A stretch of DNA of 64,000 nt from the NCBI RefSeq assembly GCF_000599985.1, contig NZ_CP007445.1, positions 2,418,001 through 2,482,000 of the forward strand, in the 5' to 3' direction. The notes under the pieces are model-generated. The model was not told the origin of the DNA. It did not search any database and was given only the letters and a program-made list of their open reading frames with translations. A program made the position numbers and the translations under genes. The stretch comes from Gilliamella apicola. GTDB taxonomy: Bacteria; Pseudomonadota; Gammaproteobacteria; Enterobacterales; Orbaceae. Positions 1-10,107 of the stretch are shown piece by piece. Each line of letters begins with the position of its first letter. Positions within the stretch are counted from its first letter, which is position 1.

Positions 1-1
1 A

Positions 2-667
2 GAAACATTATCAAAGGCAAAACGATCTAAATTTAGTTTTACCCGCATTTTGAGTAATTTCATTATGTTGTTCCGTCATGGACAAGTATTGGCGTATATG
101 ATGATAGGCGCCTTTGCCGGTGCAGGTTTATTCTCATTTTTAAGTTTGGGACCTTTTGTTTACATGAACCTACATGGTGTTGCATCCACACATTTTGGTT
201 ATTACTTTGCACTTAATATTGTTGTTATGGTGTTTATGAATACCCTAAATAGTCGTTTGGTTAAACATGTAGGCTCATTTAAAATGATGCAGTTAGGTCT
301 TTTTATCCAATTTGTCATGGCAATTGGACTTATGATCGTGACATTATTTAATTTAGGTTTCATCTATTTAGTTATCTGTATTGCTGGATATATTGGCTGT
401 ATGTCAACTATAGGCGGAAATAGTATGGCTATTATTTTAGATTTTTACCCGCATATCGCAGGAACGGCCTCTTCGCTTGCCGGTACAATCCGATTCGCAG
501 TAGCGGGAGCCGTTGGTATATCACTATCATTCCTAGTCTCAAATCTTACAACGGTAACGACAGTTTCGAACAATAGTTCTGAATGGCTAATGACAGGCTC
601 TATGGTTTTATGTAATTTTCTGGCTGTGGGTTTATTTTTAAAAATCAGAAAGATAAAAAGGAAATAA
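2..667 (+). CDS. Bcr/CflA-type MFS drug exporter, C-terminal part
   Basis: The reading frame is open from the first complete codon at position 2, so the gene begins before the window; the TTG at 50 is internal. The visible part is almost wholly hydrophobic, with about six membrane segments, as expected for the C-terminal half of a 12-segment major facilitator. The stretch with FYPHIAGTASSLAGTIRF resembles the C-terminal signature of Bcr/CflA multidrug exporters, which export drugs by proton antiport across the inner membrane. The substrate cannot be told from this half. The carbonic anhydrase-like gene starts 2 bases after the stop, so the two are probably cotranscribed. Confidence 0.75.
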   Translation, partial: ETLSKAKRSKFSFTRILSNFIMLFRHGQVLAYMMIGAFAGAGLFSFLSLGPFVYMNLHGVASTHFGYYFALNIVVMVFMNTLNSRLVKHVGSFKMMQLGLFIQFVMAIGLMIVTLFNLGFIYLVICIAGYIGCMSTIGGNSMAIILDFYPHIAGTASSLAGTIRFAVAGAVGISLSFLVSNLTTVTTVSNNSSEWLMTGSMVLCNFLAVGLFLKIRKIKRK

Positions 668-669
668 TC

Positions 670-1191
670 ATGATTTACCAATTAGGGGATTTATATCCAC
701 AAATTCATGAACATTGTTTTATTGCCAAATCTGCTGATATTATTGGTAATGTAGTTTTAGAGCAAGGAGTATCGATTTGGTTTAATGCTGTTTTACGAGG
801 AGATATTGCACCAATTTATATAGGCAAAAATAGCAATGTCCAAGATAATTGTACGGTGCATGTTGAAACTGATATACCCTGTATTGTAGAGGAAAATGTA
901 ACGATTGGACATAACGTTATTCTGCACAGTTGTCACATCGAGGATAATGTTTTAGTCGGTATGGGAAGTACTATTTTGAATAATGCGAAAATTGCTAAAA
1001 ATTGTTTAGTTGGCGCGAACTCACTAGTGACACATACGATACCTTATGAAGAAGGTTGTTTAATTATGGGGTCACCAGCCAAAATTATTCGCAAACTTAC
1101 TGAAGCTGAAATTGTTGCTAATAAACATAATGCTCTAAATTATGTACAAAATGGACAAAAATTTAGCAAATGCCTGTCACCAATTGATTAA
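670..1191 (+). CDS. yrdA: Gamma-carbonic anhydrase family protein (YrdA-like)
   Basis: This 173-residue protein is a left-handed beta-helix built from hexapeptide repeats (for example NVVLEQGVSIWFNAVLRGD and NVTIGHNVILHSCHIEDNVLVG). Histidines in HVET, GHNVILH and CHIED fit the metal-binding positions of the gamma-carbonic anhydrase/YrdA family. Length matches family members (about 170-185 residues). The start is set by AGGA shortly upstream of ATG 670. Bacterial YrdA homologues bind metal, but a physiological carbonic anhydrase role is not settled. It lies directly behind the exporter gene and is followed by a hairpin, so it is probably last in its transcript. Confidence 0.9.
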   Translation: MIYQLGDLYPQIHEHCFIAKSADIIGNVVLEQGVSIWFNAVLRGDIAPIYIGKNSNVQDNCTVHVETDIPCIVEENVTIGHNVILHSCHIEDNVLVGMGSTILNNAKIAKNCLVGANSLVTHTIPYEEGCLIMGSPAKIIRKLTEAEIVANKHNALNYVQNGQKFSKCLSPID

Positions 1192-1192
1192 T

Positions 1193-1225
1193 ACCATAAA
1201 GAATAATGATTCTTTATGGTTTATT
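1193..1225 (+). terminator. Probable intrinsic terminator after the YrdA-like gene
   Basis: A perfect 11-bp stem (ACCATAAAGAA at 1193-1203, TTCTTTATGGT at 1210-1220) with a 6-base loop is followed by TTATT. It begins 2 bases after the stop codon and separates this transcript from ftsK. Confidence 0.6.
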
Positions 1226-1297
1226 CACTCTGTGAGAGAGTGCAATTTATGATAAAATGCTTACAATTTTAACTGTTGCAATTGTTTAGGTACGTAC

Positions 1298-4270
1298 TTG
1301 AAAAAGTCAAAAACAACAAGAAAACAGATAATCACTCAATTCATTTTACTGGCAATTATAGGATTATCTGTTTGTCTATTTTTATCCTTATATTCTTATA
1401 ATCCATCTGACCCTGGATGGTCTCGTACTGCATGGCATCATCCAATCAGTAATTATTGCGGCTTTATTGGAGCCTATGTTTCAGATATCTTTTTCCAATT
1501 CCTAGGTTTTATTGCTTTCAGTATACCTTTTATCTCGATATTCTTTAGCGCACAAATGGTGGTCTACTATTATCGTAACGCCAATGCACCTATTAATTAC
1601 TTTAGTTTGTCATTCCGCATTATTGGTATTTTAGCGTTTATTTTTAGCAGTACAGGTTTTTTTGCTTTAAATATTCGTGATGCAGAACAATTTAACGCAG
1701 GAGGATATTTAGGTGCAATCGTAATTGAAAGCCTTTTACCAGTAATGAATGCCTTAACAACTTCATTGGTATTATTAATTACCAGCCTTGCCTGTATCAC
1801 TTTATTAACTGGATTATCTTGGTTTTACTTATTGGAAAAATTAGGTGCTTTGGTTATGTGGCTCATTACACCATTCTCAAAGTTGATTTTATCTCGTAAA
1901 ACGAACCAAATAATAAATACCAACCAACAACCCGACAAAAAGTCACCCGTTGTTGACCAAGAACAAGAACCCAAATTAACTATTTCTCTTAATAGTAAGC
2001 CGGTAAATACAGATACCACTCAATCAACATCAATCATAGCAAGTGAAGAAAAAATAAAGCATGATATCAATACAGATAAAGCTGAACAACGTATTGAATC
2101 CAACAAACTTAAAGATGATGAGACACTAGTCAAAAAGGCAGAACAACTATTACAAGAACTTGAAAAAACATCGACAGTTCAAGTCGATTCAACCAATCAA
2201 GCAACTCGTGATGAATCTAAAAAAGATGTTGATTCTAATGATATTTTAGCTCGTATGGAAATGATCATAAAAAATATGAATGAGCGAAAAACATCATCTG
2301 ACACACAATCAGATAAATCTGAAGAAATGCAAGCTTTGGAAGAAGACAAATATACGATTTCTGATGCTCCAAGCAAACCTTTATTCACATTAGGCTATGA
2401 TGCATCTAAAATAGAGCAAACCCAAAAAGCTGAGTTAACACCGTTTGAGCCTATTAGTGAAATAACACCTCCAAAAGTTAATCTTTCCACAACAATTAAT
2501 GATCAAAATGAGCATGATGAACTTAAAGAAAAAGTCATTGAAAAAGAACAACCTTACGATGTCGATATTGAGTCGCTAAAAAAAGAGAATCCTGTTATTG
2601 ATGATATCTATCTAAATGAAGAAGAGATTGACGAGATTGAAGAACTACCACAATCACCTACTTTCACAGTAGAAGCAGAGCGGGTGAATGAAGAGGACGA
2701 TGAAAATAATGAACAAGAAAACGAGGAAGATGGGTTAATCCACCCTTTATTAAGGCGTAACAATAAACCTTTACCGAAACCAACAACACCTTTACCATCG
2801 TTAAATTTACTGACGGCGCCACCAACAACACGAGTTGAAATCGATCATTCAGCGTTAAATGCAACGGCTAATCTTCTGGAAAAAAGTTTATCTGATTATC
2901 GTGTGAAAGCGAGAGTCGTTGACTATTTACCTGGGCCTGTCATTACTCGTTTTGAAATTGAGCTTGCACCTGGCATAAAAGCTGCTCGCATTTCAACATT
3001 AGATCGTGATTTAGCACGTTCATTATCCATGCCATCTGTACGTGTGGTAGAAGTGATTCCAGGTAAGCCCTATGTAGGAATTGAGTTACCTAATAAAAAT
3101 CGCCAAACAGTCTATTTTAGAGATGTGCTTGATAGCCCTCAATTTAGAAATGCACAATCACCACTTACTGTTGTTCTAGGTAAAGATATCTCGGGACAAT
3201 CTGTGGTTGCTGATTTAGCTAAAATGCCTCATTTACTTGTTGCAGGTACTACTGGATCAGGTAAATCAGTTGGTGTTAATGCGATGATCTTAAGTATTTT
3301 ATATAAATCAAAACCAGAAGATGTAAAATTTATAATGATAGATCCTAAAATGCTTGAGTTATCCATTTATGAAGGCATTCCACATCTATTGACTCAAGTC
3401 GTTACTGATATGAAAGATGCAGCTAATGCACTTAATTGGTGTGTCAATGAAATGGAGCGCCGTTATCGTCTTATGTCGGCGCTTGGTGTACGCAATATTG
3501 CAGGTTATAACGATAAAATTAAGCAAGCAGAAAATATGGGTAGACCGATCCCAGATCCACTTTGGAAACCAACTGACAGTATGGATCTTGAAATGCCAAT
3601 GCTAGAAAAACTGCCTTACATTGTCGTTATGGTCGATGAATTTGCTGATCTTATTATGGCTGTTGGTAAAAAAGTGGAAGAGTTAATCGCTAGACTAGCA
3701 CAAAAAGCAAGAGCTGCAGGTATCCACTTGGTATTAGCCACCCAGCGCCCATCGGTAGATGTGATTACGGGCTTAATTAAAGCTAACATTCCTACCCGTA
3801 TTGCTTTTACTGTATCAAGTAAAATTGATTCGCGCACCATTTTAGATCAGATGGGAGCTGAATCATTGCTTGGTATGGGCGATATGCTTTATTTAGCACC
3901 GAATAGTTCTATTCCAATTCGTGTTCACGGCGCATTTGTCCGTGATGAAGAAGTACACGCTGTGGTGCAAGATTGGAAAGCACGTGGTACACCAAAATAT
4001 ATTGAGAATGTGACCGTAGCAACCGATGATGGTGAAAACGGTAGTTCAAATATGTTTCAGGAAGAACGCGATCCACTATTTGACCAAGTGGTGGATTTTG
4101 TCGTTGAAACACAAAGAGCATCAATATCTAGCGTACAACGAAAATTCCGTATTGGTTATAATAAAGCCGCCCGAATTGTTGAACAAATGGAAGCTGAAGG
4201 CATTATTAGTCCTCCTAGCCACAATGGGACTCGTGAAGTACTTGCTGCACGATCTCACAATAATTATTGA
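1298..4270 (+). CDS. ftsK: DNA translocase FtsK
   Basis: FtsK is the septal DNA pump that clears the chromosome from the division plane and activates XerCD recombination at dif. The 990-residue protein has four to five N-terminal membrane segments (roughly residues 12-190), a long acidic Gln/Glu-rich linker (about 200-500), then the RecA-like motor with Walker A GTTGSGKS at residues 650-657 and Walker B VDEFAD near 779. A C-terminal winged-helix gamma domain (about 925-985) reads the KOPS sequence. It is shorter than E. coli FtsK (1,329 residues) because of the linker. The start is TTG 1298 with TTTAGG seven bases upstream; no ATG lies nearby in frame. Confidence 0.96.
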   Translation: MKKSKTTRKQIITQFILLAIIGLSVCLFLSLYSYNPSDPGWSRTAWHHPISNYCGFIGAYVSDIFFQFLGFIAFSIPFISIFFSAQMVVYYYRNANAPINYFSLSFRIIGILAFIFSSTGFFALNIRDAEQFNAGGYLGAIVIESLLPVMNALTTSLVLLITSLACITLLTGLSWFYLLEKLGALVMWLITPFSKLILSRKTNQIINTNQQPDKKSPVVDQEQEPKLTISLNSKPVNTDTTQSTSIIASEEKIKHDINTDKAEQRIESNKLKDDETLVKKAEQLLQELEKTSTVQVDSTNQATRDESKKDVDSNDILARMEMIIKNMNERKTSSDTQSDKSEEMQALEEDKYTISDAPSKPLFTLGYDASKIEQTQKAELTPFEPISEITPPKVNLSTTINDQNEHDELKEKVIEKEQPYDVDIESLKKENPVIDDIYLNEEEIDEIEELPQSPTFTVEAERVNEEDDENNEQENEEDGLIHPLLRRNNKPLPKPTTPLPSLNLLTAPPTTRVEIDHSALNATANLLEKSLSDYRVKARVVDYLPGPVITRFEIELAPGIKAARISTLDRDLARSLSMPSVRVVEVIPGKPYVGIELPNKNRQTVYFRDVLDSPQFRNAQSPLTVVLGKDISGQSVVADLAKMPHLLVAGTTGSGKSVGVNAMILSILYKSKPEDVKFIMIDPKMLELSIYEGIPHLLTQVVTDMKDAANALNWCVNEMERRYRLMSALGVRNIAGYNDKIKQAENMGRPIPDPLWKPTDSMDLEMPMLEKLPYIVVMVDEFADLIMAVGKKVEELIARLAQKARAAGIHLVLATQRPSVDVITGLIKANIPTRIAFTVSSKIDSRTILDQMGAESLLGMGDMLYLAPNSSIPIRVHGAFVRDEEVHAVVQDWKARGTPKYIENVTVATDDGENGSSNMFQEERDPLFDQVVDFVVETQRASISSVQRKFRIGYNKAARIVEQMEAEGIISPPSHNGTREVLAARSHNNY

Positions 4271-4288
4271 TTTTAATAAATCAAAAGC

Positions 4289-4317
4289 CGCCAACCATTT
4301 TAGTCAATGAGTTGGCG
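4289..4317 (+). terminator. Hairpin between ftsK and citG
   Basis: CGCCAAC (4289-4295) pairs with GTTGGCG (4311-4317), with a further CATT/AATG inner stem. There is no T-run after it on this strand. It may be a weak terminator behind ftsK or only a processing structure. Confidence 0.35.
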
Positions 4318-4359
4318 ATATCCGAATATTACATCATTTCGTACAGGTAAGAATTGATA

Positions 4360-5247
4360 ATGAGTGATTATTCACAGCAAATAGCACAATTAGAACTTGA
4401 TCTTAATAGTGATAATAATCAATGTATACCCGCACAATTAGCAACAAAAGCATTAATAAAAGAGGTTTGTTTGTCGCCAAAACCTGGATTGGTTGATATG
4501 AATAACAGTGGAGCACATCGTGATATGGACTTCCAAACTTTTGTTCAAAGTATCAAAGCAATCAGTATATGGTTCGAACGTTTTTATCAATATGGTAAAA
4601 CATCGGCTTTACAGGATAACCAACAATTTTTAGCAGGAATTAGGCCGATTGGTATTGAGTGCGAGCAAGCAATGTACCAAGCGACAAATCAAGTCAATAC
4701 TCACAAAGGTGGTATTTTTGCTTTTGGACTACTACTAGGTGCAATCGGCAGATTAGAGCAACTAGGCTTAACAATCAATACGCAAAATATTTGTGATGAA
4801 GTTTCTGCCATTTGCCAAGGAATAGTTACCAATGAACTAAAACAAAATAATACAACTAGTTCAATAGGTGAAAAACTTTTTAAACTTCACAATTTGCCTG
4901 GAGCCAGAGGAGAAGCAGAATCAGGCTATATAACGGTTCGTACTATCTCACTGCCTATCTATCAAACAATGAAACATAATGGTTATGATGAGGAAACATG
5001 TTTACTGCAAGCAATGTTACATCTACTTGCCTATAATCAAGATACTAATTTAGTATCTAGAGGCGGCTTAGAGGGATTGACTTTCGCTCAACAAGAGGCA
5101 AGAAAAATCATTAAACAAGGAGGAATGACTCATGCTAATGGTCTTGAACTTTTAAACCAGTTAGATGAAAAATTTATAAAACGTAACCTAAGCCCAGGTG
5201 GCACTGCCGATTTAATTGCGATTACTTGGTTTTTATCTCAATATTAA
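4360..5247 (+). CDS. citG: Triphosphoribosyl-dephospho-CoA synthase CitG
   Basis: CitG makes the precursor of the citrate lyase prosthetic group from ATP and dephospho-CoA; CitX then attaches it to CitD. The 295-residue product carries the family signature KEVCLSPKPGLVDMNNSGAH near the N-terminus, THKGGIFAFG in the middle and a C-terminal LSPGGTADLIA segment. A TTG at 4354 is also in frame, but ATG 4360 has AGGTAAG about eight bases upstream and is preferred. The gene stands alone between ftsK and a convergent transporter, about 14 kb from citS and 21 kb from citX, whereas many genomes keep citG next to citX. Confidence 0.93.
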   Translation: MSDYSQQIAQLELDLNSDNNQCIPAQLATKALIKEVCLSPKPGLVDMNNSGAHRDMDFQTFVQSIKAISIWFERFYQYGKTSALQDNQQFLAGIRPIGIECEQAMYQATNQVNTHKGGIFAFGLLLGAIGRLEQLGLTINTQNICDEVSAICQGIVTNELKQNNTTSSIGEKLFKLHNLPGARGEAESGYITVRTISLPIYQTMKHNGYDEETCLLQAMLHLLAYNQDTNLVSRGGLEGLTFAQQEARKIIKQGGMTHANGLELLNQLDEKFIKRNLSPGGTADLIAITWFLSQY

Positions 5248-5350
5248 TTGAATATTACCTATATATAGAGTTAAGTATTCGACTAATTCATAGTATTAAA
5301 TTTTCTATTCCGAAAAACATAATATGGTTATTAAGAGATATTTATTATTA

Positions 5351-6511
5351 CTATGATTTTATTGTTCTGTTTGAGCAATAAAAGTAATAAAAAATTGCCC
5401 CCAAAACTGCTACAATCGCTAAACAAAAATATGCCGTCGTCATTGAATATAGCAGACTAACATAACCAACAATGATTGGAAAAACCGTCATACCTAATGC
5501 ATAAATAGCTTGAAACAGACCCATTGCGGCTGAACGAGCATAAGAAGGAATATCAGAAATTGCTTCAAAAGTTAATAGTGAAAATAGTATACCTGTCCCC
5601 ATCCCAGGAATAATTTGCAATAATAATATGAGATAACTTGATGATAATTTAGGTATTAAAACACAATAAAGGGCAAGCATAAGAAAAGAGAGGATAATCC
5701 AAGATGAAGTGCTTAATTTGGTTATCCAGCTACTTGCTCCAACTTTTGCAAACAATACAGATGACAGCATATATACAATTGAAGATACACCAATTATAGC
5801 AGAGTTAGCACCAAGTTCACTGAGTATTTGGTTTGTAAAAGACATGGTCGTCGACATTTGTATGCCCTGCTGAATTAAGGCCAGAAAAGAAAAAAATAGC
5901 AGTTTAGGATCTAAAAAAACCTTAAATAAGTTTTGAAAGCTAAACTGATGATGAATTCTTTCAGGATATTTAAGCCTAATCGCTAAAATAAAAGCGATGA
6001 ATCCACTTAAGCAACTTAAAAGACAAATAAGCTTCATACCAAAAGATTCAAAGAGTAACGTACTGGATAAAAAAGCTAAAAATACCCCCATATTATTCAC
6101 CATAATAATAAGACTTGTTGCATAGCTTTTTTTAGATTTAGGATAAAAACCTAAAAATAACACCATAAATGAGATCCAGGTTGAACTAGCAATACCAGAA
6201 ATAATATTACCAATAAAAAATCCCCATCCATCAGGTTGGATTATGCGAATAACAGATGCAAAACCAGCTAAAAAAGATCCCAATACTATAAATACTTTAT
6301 GCTTTTCTTTCACATTCGCAATTAAACCAACGGGTAAACGTAACAGTAATTGTGAAATACCATAAGCACTCACAACCATACCAATAAAATTAGTTGAAAG
6401 ATTTATGGCTGCAAGATAAGGTGTTTGATAAGGGATATAAACGTATTGTGCATACCAAAAGAAAAACACAATACAAAGTAATAAATACGATTTTTTTTTC
6501 GCTGCTTTCAT
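5351..6511 (-). CDS. MFS transporter, substrate unknown
   Basis: A 386-residue, highly hydrophobic protein with about twelve predicted membrane helices and a short basic N-terminus (MKAAKKKS). The loop after helix 2 with RLPVGLIANVKEKHK resembles the G-x-L-a-D-r motif of the major facilitator superfamily. No feature points to a specific substrate. It is convergent with citG and divergent from the beta-glucoside PTS genes, with a 265-base gap on that side. Sugar or drug transport are both possible. Confidence 0.75.
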   Translation of the reverse strand: MKAAKKKSYLLLCIVFFFWYAQYVYIPYQTPYLAAINLSTNFIGMVVSAYGISQLLLRLPVGLIANVKEKHKVFIVLGSFLAGFASVIRIIQPDGWGFFIGNIISGIASSTWISFMVLFLGFYPKSKKSYATSLIIMVNNMGVFLAFLSSTLLFESFGMKLICLLSCLSGFIAFILAIRLKYPERIHHQFSFQNLFKVFLDPKLLFFSFLALIQQGIQMSTTMSFTNQILSELGANSAIIGVSSIVYMLSSVLFAKVGASSWITKLSTSSWIILSFLMLALYCVLIPKLSSSYLILLLQIIPGMGTGILFSLLTFEAISDIPSYARSAAMGLFQAIYALGMTVFPIIVGYVSLLYSMTTAYFCLAIVAVLGAIFYYFYCSNRTIKS

Positions 6512-6670
6512 TAATTATAATTTTAATCCTTACAATCCTTAAGGTTAAAAATATATCTAAATAAAATATTTAGCAACAATTCAATTCAATCTTGTTTAAC
6601 TTTTTAAACTGTGTTAGCTTGAGAAAAGTTAACTCAATGGTAAAAAAAGTGTTATCACCAATATTAATAC

Positions 6671-6738
6671 GATCAAATATGCATGATGATTGTTGTTTTA
6701 GTATTAACAACAACTCTAGTATGTTTGATCTTTTTTTT
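6671..6738 (+). terminator. Probable leader attenuator of the beta-glucoside operon
   Basis: GATCAAATAT (6671-6680) pairs with ATGTTTGATC (6721-6730), ten pairs with one G-T wobble, and inside it TTGTTGTT pairs with AACAACAA. The hairpin is followed directly by eight T residues (6731-6738), a textbook intrinsic terminator. The upstream gene runs the other way, so the only transcript it can stop is the one entering the PTS gene. That makes it a leader attenuator by position. The controlling protein is not identified, and no BglG/LicT gene is in the window. Confidence 0.6.
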
Positions 6739-6776
6739 ACCGAAAATTAACCATTGTTAACGTAATGGAGAAAATA

Positions 6777-8633
6777 ATGGACTATGAGAAAATTGCACAG
6801 CAAATATTACAGTTGGTCGGAAATAAGCAAAATATTATCAGTGTGAACCATTGCTTTACTCGATTACGGTTCCAACTAAAAGATAATAACAAAGCAAATC
6901 GTGAAAAATTATTACAAACTGAAGGCGTCATTTCTGTTGTAGAAAGCAGTGGGCAATATCAGGTAGTATTGGGTAATAAAGTCACAAAAATTTATGACGC
7001 ACTTTTACCACTTATTGGCGAAATAAACTCAATAAAACAAGAACAACCAAAAGTTTCAATAGGCATTAAAATACTCAATGCTTTTGCCGCCATTTTCACC
7101 CCGATTATTCCAGCGATAGCAGCATCAGGTATGCTAAAAGGTATCTTAGCAATTGCGGTTATAATTGGTAATTACTACTCAACTGATATTAAAACTTATA
7201 ATACTTATATTATTTTACATGCTGCATCGGATGCGGTGTTTTACTTTATGCCTATAATTTTAGGATATACCGCAGCCAAAGTATTTAAAGCACATGAATT
7301 TATATCAATGATTATTGGCGCGACCCTATGTTATCCCTCCATGGTGAGTTTAATGACAAGTAAAAGTGAAGTCACCTTTTTTGCAATTGAACTGACCAAA
7401 GCCAATTATACATCAAGTGTTATTCCAATCATTATTGCCGTTTTTATTTTAAGTTATATACAAAGGTTTTTAGAAAAAATCATTCCTGAAGTTTTAAAAA
7501 TTATCATGGTGCCTACATTTTCACTACTCATCATGATCCCCGCGACATTACTTATTTTCGGGCCAATCGGAATCTATATTGGCGAATTTATAAACTGGAT
7601 CTATTACTACATTATGGGAGTTAGCCCTATCTTATTAGGTGCTTTTATTGGTGGTGTATGGTGCATTTTAGTTATATTTGGCGCTCACCGTGCAATTGTG
7701 CCAATTGGAATCAATGATGTAGCGCAAACAGGCAGGCAAAATCTTCTTGCATTTGCAGGTGCCGCTAACTTTGCGCAAGCTGGTGCGGCTTTTGGCGTAT
7801 TTTTCAAAACCAAAAATAAAAATCTTAAAACGGTGGCTGCATCGGCAACGGTTACTGCGCTATTTGGCATTACTGAGCCAGCAATTTATGGTGCAAATTT
7901 AAGATTAAAAAGACCGATGATCTGTGCCGTAATTTGTGGCGCTATCGCCGGTGGATTGATGGGTTGGGGAGGCTCCTATGGTAATGCATTTGCTAATCAA
8001 GGAGTATTAACGATCCCCGTTTATGCAGAAGCAGGTACAAAAGCTTTCTTATGTTATTTAATTGGTATAGGTTTTGCTTTTTTTGGTTCATGCATTATGA
8101 CGATGATTGTTGGATTTAATGATATACCAAATGAGGAAGCGTCAAAAACAGTTGAAACAACGTCCAGTACACAATTAACATCGGATACCGCTATTGTATC
8201 GCCAGTTGCTGGCGAGGTGATTGCTTTAGATCAAGTCAAAGATGAAGCATTCGCCTCAGGCGCAATGGGGAAAGGAATTGCAGTTTATCCTAGAGTGGGT
8301 GAAATCGTTGCCCCTGAAGATTGTACCGTTACGGCACTCTACCCTACTTTACATGCAATGGGGATAAAATTAGATAATGGTATTGAATTATTAATTCATA
8401 TTGGTATTGATACGGTTAACTTACAAGGTAAATACTTCCAATCTTATGTCCATGCAGGCCAACATATTACTAAAGGTACCAAATTAGTTTCATTTGATAT
8501 TGATAAAATAAAACAACAATTTGATTTAACCACGTCAATTATTATTGTTAATTCCGAACAATATAAAAATATAGAATATTGTCAACAAGCTCAAGTGAGT
8601 ATTACAGACAATTTATTAGTTATTCACGTTTAG
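6777..8633 (+). CDS. Beta-glucoside PTS permease EIIBCA (BglF-type)
   Basis: This inner-membrane permease imports and 6-phosphorylates beta-glucosides such as salicin, arbutin or cellobiose. Domains run EIIB (about 1-90, phosphorylated Cys26 in NHCFTRLRF), EIIC (about 100-450, ten or so membrane segments, GITEPAIYG motif) and EIIA (about 475-618, phosphorylated His in LLIHIGIDTV). Length of 618 fits the family. An ATG at 6765 is also in frame, but ATG 6777 has GGAG six bases upstream. The 6-phospho-beta-glucosidase follows after 10 bases, so transport and hydrolysis are cotranscribed. The exact sugar is not determined. Confidence 0.93.
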   Translation: MDYEKIAQQILQLVGNKQNIISVNHCFTRLRFQLKDNNKANREKLLQTEGVISVVESSGQYQVVLGNKVTKIYDALLPLIGEINSIKQEQPKVSIGIKILNAFAAIFTPIIPAIAASGMLKGILAIAVIIGNYYSTDIKTYNTYIILHAASDAVFYFMPIILGYTAAKVFKAHEFISMIIGATLCYPSMVSLMTSKSEVTFFAIELTKANYTSSVIPIIIAVFILSYIQRFLEKIIPEVLKIIMVPTFSLLIMIPATLLIFGPIGIYIGEFINWIYYYIMGVSPILLGAFIGGVWCILVIFGAHRAIVPIGINDVAQTGRQNLLAFAGAANFAQAGAAFGVFFKTKNKNLKTVAASATVTALFGITEPAIYGANLRLKRPMICAVICGAIAGGLMGWGGSYGNAFANQGVLTIPVYAEAGTKAFLCYLIGIGFAFFGSCIMTMIVGFNDIPNEEASKTVETTSSTQLTSDTAIVSPVAGEVIALDQVKDEAFASGAMGKGIAVYPRVGEIVAPEDCTVTALYPTLHAMGIKLDNGIELLIHIGIDTVNLQGKYFQSYVHAGQHITKGTKLVSFDIDKIKQQFDLTTSIIIVNSEQYKNIEYCQQAQVSITDNLLVIHV

Positions 8634-8643
8634 AGGTTTAGAT

Positions 8644-10047
8644 ATGAAAGCTTTTGCTAAGGATTTCTGGTGGGGAGCATCATCGTCGGCTTTTCAGATA
8701 GAGGGTGGATGGGATGCAGATGGCAAAGGAATGACCGTTGCTGATTATAATTCATTTCAACGCTCTGCTATACAAGCCGATAGTAAAGTAGCCAGTGACT
8801 TTTATCATCATGTTGAAAGTGATATTGCTTTATTTAAAGAGTTAGGATTAAAAACCTATCGCTTTTCACTTTCTTGGGCAAGAATTATTCCTGATGGCGA
8901 TGGTGAAATAAATCAAGCCGGAATCGATTTTTACAATCGAGTTATTAACGAATTAATTAAAAACGATATTATACCTTTTATTACGCTCTATCATTTTGAC
9001 TTACCCTTTGCCTTGGTTGATAAATATAATGGTTGGCAAGATCGTCGCTGTGTTGATGCATTCAGACGTTATGCTCAAGTCTGTTATAAAGCATTTGGCG
9101 ATCTAGTTAAGCATTGGCAGATTAATAATGAACAAAATCTGATGATTCGTGTCAATGAAAGAATGAATATGTATCAAGTTGCGCCAGAAGATATTGAAAA
9201 AGTTCGTGCACAAATGGATTATCATATGTTTGTTGCCCATGCAATGGCAACCAACGATTGTCATGCTTTAATTTCCGACAGTAAAGTTGGGCCTGCAGTT
9301 TCATCCACGATGACCTATCCTGCAAGTAACAAACCAATGGATGTATGGGCTGCGAAAATGAACGATAATTTCAAAACGAATTACGCGCTGGAAATGTACT
9401 GTTTTGGTGATTATCCTAACTATTATAAAAGCTATCTAACTCGGTGCGGAATCTATCCTAATACCCATCCTGAAGATGCTGAAATATTAAAACAAGCAAA
9501 ACCTGATTTTATTGCTGTAAATTATTATCGAACTTTGGTTGCTAGTTATTTACCAGAGGATGATGCACATCCATTTGGTACCAAAGAAAAAGATATCGAT
9601 TTTGACCTTTACGGTTACTTCAAAATCGAGAAAAATCCAAATTTAGTTGCCTCAACTTATGGTGCACAAATTGACCCTATGGGATTACGCCTTGTACTAA
9701 ATGAATATTATCGCCAATATCGTTTACCATTAATTATTACTGAAAATGGCTTAGGTACTCCCGATACATTAACTGCTGACAATAAAGTACATGATGATTA
9801 TCGAATCGATTATATCAAATCCCATATTTCAGCTTGTCATGATGCAATTGAAGATGGTGTTGAACTATTTGGATACTGTCCATGGTCAGTCATTGATTTA
9901 TTAAGCTCACATCAAGGTTTTAAAAAGCGTTATGGTTTCGTTTATGTTGATCGTGATGACCATGACTTAAAAAACCTTAATCGAATAAAAAAAGATAGTT
10001 TTTATTGGTATCAGCAAGTCATCAAAGACAATGGCATTAAAGAATAG
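8644..10047 (+). CDS. 6-phospho-beta-glucosidase, GH1
   Basis: A 467-residue cytoplasmic glycoside hydrolase family 1 enzyme that would split the 6-phospho-beta-glucosides delivered by the PTS permease just upstream. The N-terminus FWWGASSSAFQIEGG is typical of GH1. The acid/base Glu163 sits in NNEQN instead of the more usual NEP, and the nucleophile Glu367 in ITENGLG. Near the C-terminus, SSHQGFKKRYGFVYVDRD contains the Ser...Lys-x-Tyr pattern that binds the 6-phosphate. The gene ends the operon and is followed by a hairpin. Confidence 0.93.
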   Translation: MKAFAKDFWWGASSSAFQIEGGWDADGKGMTVADYNSFQRSAIQADSKVASDFYHHVESDIALFKELGLKTYRFSLSWARIIPDGDGEINQAGIDFYNRVINELIKNDIIPFITLYHFDLPFALVDKYNGWQDRRCVDAFRRYAQVCYKAFGDLVKHWQINNEQNLMIRVNERMNMYQVAPEDIEKVRAQMDYHMFVAHAMATNDCHALISDSKVGPAVSSTMTYPASNKPMDVWAAKMNDNFKTNYALEMYCFGDYPNYYKSYLTRCGIYPNTHPEDAEILKQAKPDFIAVNYYRTLVASYLPEDDAHPFGTKEKDIDFDLYGYFKIEKNPNLVASTYGAQIDPMGLRLVLNEYYRQYRLPLIITENGLGTPDTLTADNKVHDDYRIDYIKSHISACHDAIEDGVELFGYCPWSVIDLLSSHQGFKKRYGFVYVDRDDHDLKNLNRIKKDSFYWYQQVIKDNGIKE

Positions 10048-10064
10048 TTAATACACAATATAAA

Positions 10065-10087
10065 GATGGGCTTTAAAAAAGCCCATC
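10065..10087. terminator. Hairpin between convergent genes
   Basis: GATGGGCTTT (10065-10074) pairs perfectly with AAAGCCCATC (10078-10087). It lies between the glucosidase gene and the convergent HD-kinase gene and could end transcription in both directions; the minus-strand side is followed by TTTATATT. Confidence 0.6.
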
Positions 10088-10107
10088 ATAACTCATATTA
10101 AATATCA

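Noticed and set aside
6600..6738. BglG/LicT antiterminator target in the bgl leader
   Set aside because: The sequence before and in the hairpin does not match the known target well enough to claim it.
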